Assembly: GCA_029938185.1 (NCBI GenBank)
Contig: JAOZVK010000005.1
Span: 1-36,685, forward strand
Direction of reading: 5' to 3'
Length of the DNA stretch: 36,685 nucleotides
DNA from: Bacteroidales bacterium
Lineage (GTDB): Bacteria > Bacteroidota > Bacteroidia > Bacteroidales > JAOZVK01
The position numbers were made by a program, and so were the translations under genes. The notes under the pieces were generated by a model. It searched no databases. It had not been told where the DNA came from and was given only the letters and a program-made list of their open reading frames with translations. Shown here one piece after another: positions 1 to 9,300 of the stretch. Position 1 is the first letter of the stretch; every line of letters begins with the position of its first letter.

Positions 1-87
1 GAATAAAATTAGAACTAATAATATTGCTGTAATTTATTAATTTTTATAAGCCCAGCTTCAGTCCGTAAATAATTCATCAGTATTTAA

Positions 88-246
88 ATTTTTATTAAAA
101 TATGTAAATATTATCAAGCCATAATAGTATTTTGTATAAAGTTTATTTGTTTAGCAATTGTTTATACATATGTGTTTCAGTTAATAAAACTGGGAGAATT
201 TATCAAATCTACTTGCAAATGGCACAGAAAAAATCTAAATTTGTAA
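88..246 (+). repeat. Left copy of a direct repeat beside the toxin/immunity pair; short open frame
   Basis: An open frame runs from 88 to the TAA at 244-246 without an ATG. It ends in a hydrophobic stretch followed by LIKLGEFIKSTCKW. The same nucleotide pattern and a related peptide (IKKLGEFIKFTCKC) recur at about 1640-1728, on the other side of the gene pair. I see this as the degraded tail of a small membrane-protein gene or a duplicated boundary sequence. Bases 1-87 hold nothing I can name. Confidence 0.45.
213..243 (+). promoter_or_regulatory. Putative promoter of the toxin gene
   Basis: TTG at 213-215, a 20-nt spacer, then TAAATTTG at 236-243. This fits the Bacteroidota -33/-7 pattern (TTG ... 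TAnnTTTG) and lies 68 nt before the ATG at 312. It overlaps the left direct-repeat copy. The right copy keeps the TTG but has a poorer -7 box. Confidence 0.5.
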
Positions 247-311
247 CTACCACAACAACGCTAATATAGAGATTAAAAGTTTGCTTATAAAAGATAATTT
301 GTATATCATTT

Positions 312-938
312 ATGAAATTTATAGTAGATTGGATTAAACGTAAAACAATTTGGTTGTTAACAGGCTTGATAACAATATTTGGAGGAATTACAACACGTTT
401 AGCAAATTGCACTCAACAGACAACTGTAGCTGTTACACAAATTGCAACAAACCCAACTAACCAAATTGCAACAGTGGAAGTAGCTTCATTTGTTGCAAAT
501 TTATTTTATGAAGGAACAGATGATCCTTTTGCAACACCTGGAGCTGGTGGAGAAGCAGGAAAATTAACTCATGTTGTATTGCAAAAAGGCAAAAAACTGT
601 TTGGAGATGCATTAACAAAAATAATTGGTAAAACAGACAAAATTCTAAATACTTCAAGAGTATGGGATAGTCCTCAAATTCAAAAAGGTGCAAGAGCAAT
701 ACATAAAAAGATTGGACATGCTGAAAAGAAAAAAATTATTTCTGCATTTAACGGAGTAAGACATAAGCAAGGCAATGCTGAAAAATTAATATATAAAATT
801 ATTAATGAGGCAGATGCAATTGTTATTCGTCCTAAAAGGACAATGATTTACAACAGCACAGGACAAGGTATTTCAATAGGAACAAAAGCAGGCTATTTTA
901 TTGGTTTTGTTGAACGACAATTAGAAAAAGCATTATGA
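312..938 (+). CDS. Candidate secreted or membrane-anchored toxin
   Basis: This is a 208-residue protein. Residues about 9-30 form a hydrophobic segment after basic residues (signal peptide or single membrane anchor). A Thr/Ala/Asn-rich linker follows to about residue 65. The C-terminal part, from about residue 95, is basic and compact and ends in a GQGISIGTKAGYFIGFVER segment. That ending resembles the C-terminus of small RNase-type polymorphic toxin domains, but I cannot name the family. The main support is context: the next gene overlaps its stop by ATGA and encodes a SUKH-like immunity protein. There is no Rhs, VgrG or PAAR part, so this is a short stand-alone toxin or the end of a larger cluster upstream of the window. 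Toxin activity is inferred from context. Confidence 0.5.
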   Translation: MKFIVDWIKRKTIWLLTGLITIFGGITTRLANCTQQTTVAVTQIATNPTNQIATVEVASFVANLFYEGTDDPFATPGAGGEAGKLTHVVLQKGKKLFGDALTKIIGKTDKILNTSRVWDSPQIQKGARAIHKKIGHAEKKKIISAFNGVRHKQGNAEKLIYKIINEADAIVIRPKRTMIYNSTGQGISIGTKAGYFIGFVERQLEKAL

Positions 939-1456
939 TGAAAATAGTAAGAAACTCATTTGATAGTATAAAAAAAAGGTTCAATATCATAAAAAATGAT
1001 AACAATAGAACACTTGTAAATGTTATCAATAAACACTTAAAAATTGAACCTAATTTTTTCATTTCATTTGGAAAAGTAAAAAAACAGAGATTAGAAAAAG
1101 AATTGCAAAAATATGACTTTAATTTCCCTGATGAATTAATAAATGAATGGCTTGAATTTGCTGGAGGTGAATTTTGGGAAACAGAAAATATTCTTCACCC
1201 TATTACATCAGACGATGAGCTAATTGAAAAAATGATTATCTATAACCAAGAAGCACAAAAAAATAATTTCAACAATCAATATTTTATTTTTGCTTCCGAT
1301 ACGGTAGAATTAGTAGCATTTGAAAAAGAAAAGCATACAATAAAAATATTTCGTCCCAAAGAAGAGAATTATAGAATAGAAGCAGAATTTAAGAATATAG
1401 TTGAATGGTTTAATAGTATTTTTTGGGAGCAATATAACTATGTTGCAATATACTAA
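935..1456 (+). CDS. SMI1/KNR4 (SUKH)-like immunity protein
   Basis: This is a 173-residue cytosolic protein without a signal peptide. The segment FPDELINEWLEFAGGEFWE, about residues 67-85, matches the SUKH signature: a hydrophobic helix with a following Trp, then a GG turn and an acidic/aromatic stretch. Later segments (FIFASDTVELVAFE and IKIFRP) fit the beta-strand core of the fold. SUKH proteins usually neutralise the toxin encoded just upstream. Here the start ATG overlaps the toxin stop codon, which indicates translational coupling. A second ATG at 938 is an alternative start. The family is fairly sure; the partnership with the upstream protein is inferred from the overlap. Confidence 0.7.
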   Translation: MMKIVRNSFDSIKKRFNIIKNDNNRTLVNVINKHLKIEPNFFISFGKVKKQRLEKELQKYDFNFPDELINEWLEFAGGEFWETENILHPITSDDELIEKMIIYNQEAQKNNFNNQYFIFASDTVELVAFEKEKHTIKIFRPKEENYRIEAEFKNIVEWFNSIFWEQYNYVAIY

Positions 1457-1569
1457 TTAAGAATTTATAATTAATAATTAGCTATCGCCTGAAAATAAGA
1501 ATTTTATATAACTTGAAAAGTAAATTATTTAACCTAAGTTAGTATAACAAAAGAACTGACAGTAAAACA

Positions 1570-1728
1570 ATGACTATAAATAGAAAATACAGCATTAATT
1601 TGTTCGTATGTTATTTAATTACTGCTTATTATTTATTATATGTAAGTGTTTCTATTAAAAAATTAGGAGAATTTATCAAATTCACTTGTAAATGTTTCAA
1701 AAAAATGCTAAGTTCACAATTAACATAG
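1570..1728 (+). CDS. Candidate small membrane protein (52 residues)
   Basis: From the ATG at 1570 an open frame of 52 codons ends in TAG at 1726-1728. It has a basic start (MTINRKYS), one hydrophobic span of about 20 residues and a basic Cys-containing tail (KKLGEFIKFTCKCFKKML). The tail is repeated, with amino-acid similarity, in the frame ending at 246. I do not recognise a family. Conservation of the peptide in two places suggests it was translated, but a DNA-level duplication is also possible. Whether it belongs to the toxin/immunity locus is unknown. Confidence 0.3.
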   Translation: MTINRKYSINLFVCYLITAYYLLYVSVSIKKLGEFIKFTCKCFKKMLSSQLT

Positions 1729-1855
1729 TTGCAAACCTATTAACACAAATTGCTATATGCTAAAATAAAATGAATGACGAAACATAAAAATTCAAATAAT
1801 GCTATTGGTAATTTTTGTATTTATCGTATTTTGATATATGGTAAAGTAAGTAGTC

Positions 1856-1950
1856 TTACAAACGTTTTTCGACATTTACCTATTCATAACTTACTGATTA
1901 AGTTGTCTTTGTATTAATGCGTAAGCAACAATAAATAGGTCGAAGACCTT
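1856..1950 (-). repeat. GGTCTTCGACC-family repeat, single arm
   Basis: The reverse complement starts AAGGTCTTCGACCTATTT, continues through GTTGCTTACGCATTAATAC, and ends in the inner AAAAACGTTTG segment. It matches one arm of the complete element at 17832-18057. The opposite arm is missing. Confidence 0.7.
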
Positions 1951-2017
1951 AATGAATAATTTTGCTTACGACTGATAAACAGTATATACTCTAAATGGTT
2001 ATAGTTTTAACATTAAC

Positions 2018-2084
2018 AAACTATTATCAATTATTAATCAAAGTATTGTACCATTGTACCATTGAATAATCGTACCATTTAAAA
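2018..2084 (-). repeat. GGTACAAT repeat, copy 1
   Basis: This is about 67 bp with repeated GGTACAAT/ATTGTACC words and TTGATTAATAATTGATAA. Further copies lie at 11931-11996 and 22649-22716 in the other orientation. In the first two the copy sits directly beside a GGTCTTCGACC-family repeat. It shows no coding potential. Confidence 0.6.
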
Positions 2085-2092
2085 GTATATTA

Positions 2093-2129
2093 GAATGCGT
2101 AAGCAATATTAAATAGGGCAAAGACCTTA
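2093..2129 (-). repeat. GGTCTTCGACC-family repeat end that includes a stop codon
   Basis: On the plus strand this reads GAATGCGTAAGCAATATT and then a variant end, GGGCAAAGACCTTA. The TTA at 2127-2129 is the stop codon (TAA) of the beta-helix gene on the minus strand. That protein ends ALPSK, whereas the nearby relict copy ends ALP. Confidence 0.6.
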
Positions 2130-2993
2130 TTTTGAGGGTAAAGCACCAATATATCCTCCTTTACCACTTTTTGCACAAGGCGAATTTTTTTGTAAGCGGT
2201 AATCTCCATTTTTTGGTGAAACAAACACAGGGTCAACAACAAATATATTATTACCTTTATCATTAACACTAAAAGGTAAACTACTTTTTTTGATTAATGA
2301 ATATGATATACTTGGTTTACTGCCACCATTTATATATAAGGTAGTATTATTACCCCATATTATTGTATTAATAACATTAGGTTTTGAGTCAGAATTACAC
2401 TCAAGCCCATAGTTGTTATTATAAATTGTAGTATTTTTAATTAAAGGTGCAGAACCTTTTTTGCAATTAATACCTGTCCAACCATTATTTACTATCAAAC
2501 AATTTTCTACAGTACCTTTTGATTTGTGAAAAGATATTGAGCCTGTTGCGTTATCATTACTAATAATACTTCTAACATAGAAACTATACTCAACTTTGCA
2601 CCATTTTAGCAAACTTTTATCATCTTCGGTATCAATAAAAATATTTCCCCAATAGCCGTAACTTCCACTACGTGTGAATGTTATCATTTTCCTCTTTCTA
2701 CCTTTTGCTATCAATTGTCCGTTTACTCTCAAAAATCCCAAATCGAAATCAGGGTTATCCCAATAGTCGCGGTTTGTACCCACTTTGAATTTTATAATCA
2801 CTCCAGGCTTTATTTTAAGAACCTTGCCTTTAGGTACTATTGCTTCCCCTTCTATAATATAAGGTGATTTACTCTTTTTCCATTTCCCATAAACTTCTTG
2901 TTTGTCTTTTATTATTGTTTGCGAAAATAAATCTGTATTTATTAACAACAGTGCAACAATACAAAAAGAATAAATTTTAAATACATTTTTCAT
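2127..2993 (-). CDS. Secreted right-handed parallel beta-helix protein
   Basis: This is a 288-residue protein with a clear signal peptide (residues 1-25, ending LFSQ). After it comes a Pro-Gly-Val strand turn (KIKPGVIIKF), then VNGQLIAKG, ITFTRSG and GYWGNI. These are typical of the entry coil of the NosD/pectate-lyase-like beta-helix families. From about residue 150 there are short repeated coils rich in Asn, Gly and Ser, such as LIVNNGWTGINC and TIYNNNYGLECN. No catalytic triad can be assigned. Related Bacteroidota proteins are exported and often sit at the cell surface. No C-terminal type IX sorting domain is evident. Its stop codon lies in a repeat. A -7-like TAATTTTG (minus strand, 3050-3057) lies upstream. 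Confidence 0.75.
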   Translation of the reverse strand: MKNVFKIYSFCIVALLLINTDLFSQTIIKDKQEVYGKWKKSKSPYIIEGEAIVPKGKVLKIKPGVIIKFKVGTNRDYWDNPDFDLGFLRVNGQLIAKGRKRKMITFTRSGSYGYWGNIFIDTEDDKSLLKWCKVEYSFYVRSIISNDNATGSISFHKSKGTVENCLIVNNGWTGINCKKGSAPLIKNTTIYNNNYGLECNSDSKPNVINTIIWGNNTTLYINGGSKPSISYSLIKKSSLPFSVNDKGNNIFVVDPVFVSPKNGDYRLQKNSPCAKSGKGGYIGALPSK

Positions 2994-3161
2994 AATTATA
3001 ATTTTTTGATTATTAAATATTTTATTAGTTTGTTTAGCAAATAGTAAGCCAAAATTAATTTAATGTTGTTTATGTATATTAAGATATGCTAAAAAAATTT
3101 ATTAAATTACTTACACTCATTAAATAGGTCGGTTACCATTACTAAGCTGGACAAATTATTT

Positions 3162-3251
3162 TTAAGGTAAAGCACCAATATGTCCACCTTTTACACATGG
3201 TAATTTTGATTGTAAGTGGAAATCTCCTTTTATAGGACGAACTATTGTTAG
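3162..3251 (-). pseudogene. Relict 3' end of a second beta-helix gene
   Basis: Read on the minus strand, this stretch encodes PIKGDFHLQSKLPCV, then KGGHIGALP and a stop. It lines up with the end of the intact protein next door (KNGDYRLQKNSPCAK, GGYIGALP). The frame before about 3251 no longer resembles the family and has no start. It is best read as the surviving tail of a tandem paralogue whose body was lost. Confidence 0.7.
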
Positions 3252-3262
3252 ACCACAATGAT

Positions 3263-3285
3263 AGTGGGAGGTAGAGCTTCCCACT
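3263..3285. other. Small inverted repeat in the spacer
   Basis: AGTGGGA and TCCCACT form a 7-bp stem around a 9-nt loop. There is no T-run, so terminator function is uncertain. Confidence 0.35.
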
Positions 3286-3355
3286 AAAGTGATTACTTTG
3301 CATTAATCAAAATATTTAATACAAACGTTGTGATTAATATAAAAGTAGAAGATAT

Positions 3356-6300
3356 TTATTTTACCACATCAACTCTAATACCCTCGCTATGTGATGTAAA
3401 CTCAGGAGCATACATACATTGTATTGTTGTTATTCCGTTTGAGAAATTTCCATTATGAGTTACACGCAAAGGGTATTCAAATACAAAAGTTCCTTTGGGC
3501 AAGGCTGACATAAAAAAATTTGTTGCTGCGTCTTTTGTGCTTTCATAATATCCCAAACCATCTTGATATTTATATCGTGATATTACATTTATTGGCTCAA
3601 AACCAGATGCTCGCATATCTTTCATGTGTACATATTCCATTCTTCTATCTACTCGCAACACTATTCTAACTATTATCTTATCGCCAACTTTTAGTTTGGC
3701 TTTTTTTGATATTGGCTCTATTACTTTGCCGCTTTTTGTTATTCGTTCTATAAATAGTTTCTTTTCTAAATGTAAAGGTGTTTTGTGAGGAGTTATTTTA
3801 TCTAAATCCTCAAAATATTGCCAATATAATGCACCCCATGCTACACCTTCGTCTTCTTTTGTTACTGTTACATTGCCCATTTCGGGTTTTATTTCACCGG
3901 CTCCCCATGATGTTTTGAAATATCCTGTTCCGGCTTCTACTTTAACATTATCCATCTTTTTGGGGTCGATATTTAAATTACCCAACTTTATTTTTACAAG
4001 TTTATCGCTTGCAAGCATATCCATTCCTCTTAGCAACAATGCATAAACGGCTTCGACTGTTGCTTTGGTAGTTCGCCAATCTTGTGTTTGTTTTTGTTTC
4101 AAAAGCCAAACCTTCAATGATTCCACCGATTTTTTATCTTTTGCCACCTCATCAAAAGCTTCGATCATCAATGCTTGTGTTTCGATTGGTGCCTGATGCC
4201 AATAATATCCGCCAAGATTATCTTTCCAATATAAGCCCATTTCTTCCGACTCGGTCGAATGTTCTTTTAATGATTTTATTATATCCATTGGTATTTTCTC
4301 GGTTTTATATCGGTGAAGCGACAAAGCAATCATGCCCTGCATATATTTATTTTGCGATAACCAATATTTTCCGGACTGTCCTTTATAATATTCAAATGCT
4401 TCTTTGCTTCTTTTTGGAATTGGCAAATCAGTAAAATAGCTTCTTCCATAAAGATATTGAATAGCTGTATATGATAAATGATTTTCTAATAATTCTTTTT
4501 TTGAATAATGTTTTTTTTGCCAATCATAATCTTCTTTTATTCTTATATCTAAATACGAAACTGCTTTTTTCAACATTTGCCATGTTTTGCTGTCTTCTCG
4601 TACACTTCTTACTTTCAGCTTATCAAGATGTCCCATGCCTGTTACAATATGTTGAGTTATATATCTACTTTCGGGCATTCCCTTGAACCAAGACCAGCCT
4701 CCATTATACGATTGCGATTTTTGTAATTTTCGCATTGCACGACTTAGCTCATTACCCATTCTATTGAGGTCAAACAATAAACCTACACGCTTTTTGCGTT
4801 CAGTTTCGTTTTGGCTATTCAAAACCCAAGGCGTTTCTTCTAATAATACAGCTTTTAGTTCTTGATTTTTTTCAAGATTCGATAACAACTCTTTAGAATT
4901 TGGGTCATTTTTCCAACTGTCAAATACTCTTTTTATTTTGGGCGTAGAATTTGAAATATGTGATGCAATACTATTAGCATAATATCTGCTAAATGTTTGT
5001 TCTGTACATTCATAAGGATACTCCATCAAATATGGTAGAGCCTGTATTGCATACCATGCCGGATTTGATGTAAATTCGAGAGTTAGTTTAAAATGTTTTA
5101 AACTTTTTGATTTACCAGAGTTTACAAGCTTAGTGAATTTATATTTTTTTGTTTGCTTGCTTCTTATTGGCAATGGTAATGACTCGGTTACAAGCATTCT
5201 GTTTGTCAATACAGGTAATGCTTTTTGTTCTCCGTCCGAAAATTTATCGGCTTTTGCTATTATTCTGTAAGCAATTGCACCATATCCACTTGGAATTTCG
5301 AGATTCCACTTTACCACTGTGTTTTTCTTCGATTTTACACTAAAGTTTTTATTTGTTCTTTCTCCTTTTGCAAAAATATTTTTTATCGGCTTCATTGTTA
5401 TAGCATCAATTAGCTCTAAACTAACTGTTCCACTTAGATTTTTGCTTGATATATTGCTTATTTTTGCTGGAAATTCTATTTTATCAAACTCTCTGAAAAA
5501 ACGAGGATTATTTGGCATTACCATCAGGTCTTTTTGGGTCACCAAACTGTTACTTGTTAATCCAAATTTTAAATCACTTGTGTGAGCAAAACCTTTCATA
5601 TTCCACTTGGTCAATGATTCCGGTACGGTGAATTTTATTATTATTTCGCCTTCCGAGTTGGTCTCTAAATGTGGATAGAAAAAGGCTGTTTCGTTAAAGT
5701 TGGTTCTTACTTGTACTTTTTCTGTTTTACCTTTACCTGTTTTATTATCTTTAGGTTTTGCCCCTCCAACAGTTTTATCTGAAACAACAACTTCATCATT
5801 AAGTTCACCTTCTTCATCTTTATTTACAGAATAATTCAATTTTTTTTCGGCTGAAACTTTTTTAGATTTCCGTGTTCTTCTTTTAAAAATACCATTTCGT
5901 TTTTTAGTTCCATTTGTAGTTATAGCAAAACCTTTTTTTTCTCCTTTACTAAAATTAAGACCATGAAATCCATACCTAAGACCAAACCAATTTAGTTTAT
6001 CATAATATTTTGAGTATGAATTATGAAATTTATCAAATTTATATTTTAACAAACTTGAACTTGTATTTCCAAAGGTTGGACTTCCCCATTTCAATTTTGC
6101 ATAATATGTTTTATAAATATTAAAACCCCAGTAGTCTTTTCTGAATTGGTCAAGCGAAGCGTCGTATAATGTTGCAAGCATTTCGGCAGCAATCTTTTCG
6201 CCTTTATGTCCTTTTATTTTCAGCTTCCATTCTTCTTTTTGTCCCGGATATAGTTTATCTCTAAATGTTTCGAATGTTATATCCAGTTTTTTGTTTGTAT

Positions 6301-9300
6301 ATGGAACATGTACTAATTCGCTGAAACTATATGTTTTGTTGTTTTTTATAAATATAAAATATACAGAAAAATTACCTCTGTGTTTTTCTTCAATTGGAAT
6401 TTCAATAAGTTTTTGTTCATTATTAATAGTTATCCATTCTTTTTTTATTGAACTTCCTTTATGTTCAATTTCGTAAAGTAATTTAACATTACTTAATCCA
6501 CTACCAATCAGAAATTTTACTTTATCTCCCGGCTCTCCGCTATTGTTAATCGTGGCAAACCAATCAATTATTGGTGTAGGCATTTTTTTTGACTTTTCAT
6601 CATAAACAGTAAAAAATTTCTTATAATTTATTTTGTTTCCAAAAAAATCTTTTGAATTAATTTCAACTATATAGTTGCCTGTTTTCCATTTTGAAATATC
6701 ATCAATAATTAATTTTTTATTTTCGGCGGTATTAAAATTACCAGAAAACACCTGATTATCTTTTTCTCTTTTTCTTAAATTATTTTCATCTTTATATACA
6801 TTGCCCGAAAATTCTTTATTCCATTCATCTTTGCTATATAAATATTTGTCTGGCATTTGCCAATCTTTATTTTTCAAAGCTTTGTCCAAATCCTTTAATT
6901 TAAAAATCTTTATATCACCTTTTGCTGTTACAAATTCGGAATTTAGATTTTTAGTATTTATTGTTATACCTTTGTTTTCTTTTGAAAAAGGAGAGTCAGC
7001 TTTATTTATTTTGTCTGTTAAATCTAAACTTATTTTTAAGGCTTTATATCCAACAGTTATACTTTTACTTGCACTATGGGTTTCGCCATTAATATCAGTA
7101 ATATCAACATAAATACTATAACTAAATGCTAACCATTCGCTTTTGGTTTTTGATAAATCAGGAATAGCTTTAAAAGTTATTTTAAACTCGCCATTATCAT
7201 CAGTATTTGTATAACCATCAGTTACTTGTGTTGAACTTGTGCCGTAATTATAATGCCACCAGCCTGTCCATACTGGTTTTCGTACAACTCTATATTTAAC
7301 TTTGGCATCAGTAAGTTTTGAACCTGCAAAAGATATTGCATTTCCTTTTACTTTTACGCTATCGTTCAATAAGTAATTGCCTTTAAAAGGAAGTATCGAA
7401 ACTTCAAATTTTGGACGTTTATACTCCTCAACCTGAAAATATTTTGAACCCGAATTTGTATATAATTGCATTCTTCCGTTAAGCAAACCTCTTGGAATTT
7501 CAAATGAACCGCTGTAAGTACCATATTTATTGGTTGTAACTTTCAAATCACTAACTTTTTGATGATTTACATCATATAATATTATATTGCTTGTATATTC
7601 GCTTTTAATATTACTTGTTTCTCCATTAGTTTTTATTACAATTCCTTTAAAATAAACCGTTTGCCCAGGACGATAGATTGCACGGTCTGTAAACAAAGTT
7701 GTTCTGATTTTGTTTGTTGGTTTGTAATTATAATTATATACGTAAGTCTTGCCAGATGATTCGTAAAAGTCAGTTCCTTTTGTTAGTTCAATCTGATAGC
7801 TTCTTGAACTTTTATGATTTGATTTTAAATGAAAAAATCCATTAGCATCACTTATAAAACTGGGACCATTTTTATTAATATATCTTCTAAGTTTATAGTT
7901 ATAATTAGAATATTTTGTTTTAACAGAAACTCCTTTAATCGGTTGTCCTGTTGTACGATTTAAAATGTAAAAATTATACGAACCATCGCTTAGTTTTTGT
8001 CTGATATAACTTAGGTTTGTAATATTTATAAATGCATAAGATACCATATTTTTTTCATATGCAAATTTTTCATTATTTGAAATCATTATCACATACTTAC
8101 CAAGAGCCAATTTATTTAAGAGTAATTCAACCGAGTGGCTATTGTAATCTTTATCAACCGGTAGTTCTTTATTTTCGGTATATATTTTTTTTGAATTTGC
8201 CAAAATTTTATCAAAAAGTTTTTTGCCGTAATGTTTTTTTCTTAGAGATATTAATTTATTCCTATCAATAGATGCTACTCTAATATATATTTTTTCAAGA
8301 TTTTTATAGGTTATTTTGCTCGAAAACTTTTGATTAGCAGGATTATTTCTGTTTATATGAAATGAAAGACTTGTTGATAAGATTTTATATTTAAGAGTTT
8401 TACATCTACTTGCTGCATTAGTTTTTGGGAATGTATTAATAACTTTATTGCAAATATCAAGAGCAGTTTTTTTGTAAGTCTTATAGATTTTGCTCAATTC
8501 GTCCGAAGCTTTGTATTTAGAGCTATTCATATAATAATAATTAGCAATAAGATACGAAATTTCCGATGAATACGAATGGGCTTTAAATCTTATTTCCATT
8601 CGTTTTAAAGCCTCCAAATATAATTTACTTTTATTTTCGTGTACAGAGTGCCTTTTTGCAAAAGTTAATCTTTTTATATCAACATCAATTAATGCATCAT
8701 CATTTTTATCTTTTAGTCTAAATATTAATAATTCTTTTATTATTATAATAGCCTGATAATGTAATGATAAGGAGTCAGATGAACTTATATCATGAACAAC
8801 AAAGTTTTCTGCTTTGTCGAAATAAAATGCTTGTTTGATTGTAAATTGGTCGGCAGGTTTGGTAAGAGAAATACTTGTATTTGAAAAGAAATCAATTGCT
8901 CGATGTGCCAGAAAATCATAAAGAGTTGGTCTCAATTCTTTTGCTTTTGACCCCCACGAAATTATTTCATCATAGGTTTTCATTGGTGTTTTTTGTAGTT
9001 CTGTTTTTTGCTCCAATGATTTATTATAATGCTTTATAGATTGGTCAATCAATTGGTTTAATGTCCACGTTTTTATATCCGATAATGTAAAATTAATAGT
9101 TTTTGTTCTAAACATAAACCTATATCTGTTTTTTTTTTGGTAATACAACCAATACAACTCGGCAAGCATTGAATTTAATATAGCATTGTTTGGAAATTTT
9201 GATTCCTCAGCTTCTTTTTTAAATTCAAAAATCATATTTTCAAAAGCATCTTCTTCATACATATTTGTAAATTTCATACGATATGTTAAAGCTTTAATAA

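Noticed and set aside
5740-5830. TonB-receptor-like DEVVVSDK motif in the alpha-2-macroglobulin linker
   Set aside because: It is a short chance resemblance to the SusC plug entry; no plug or barrel domain follows.
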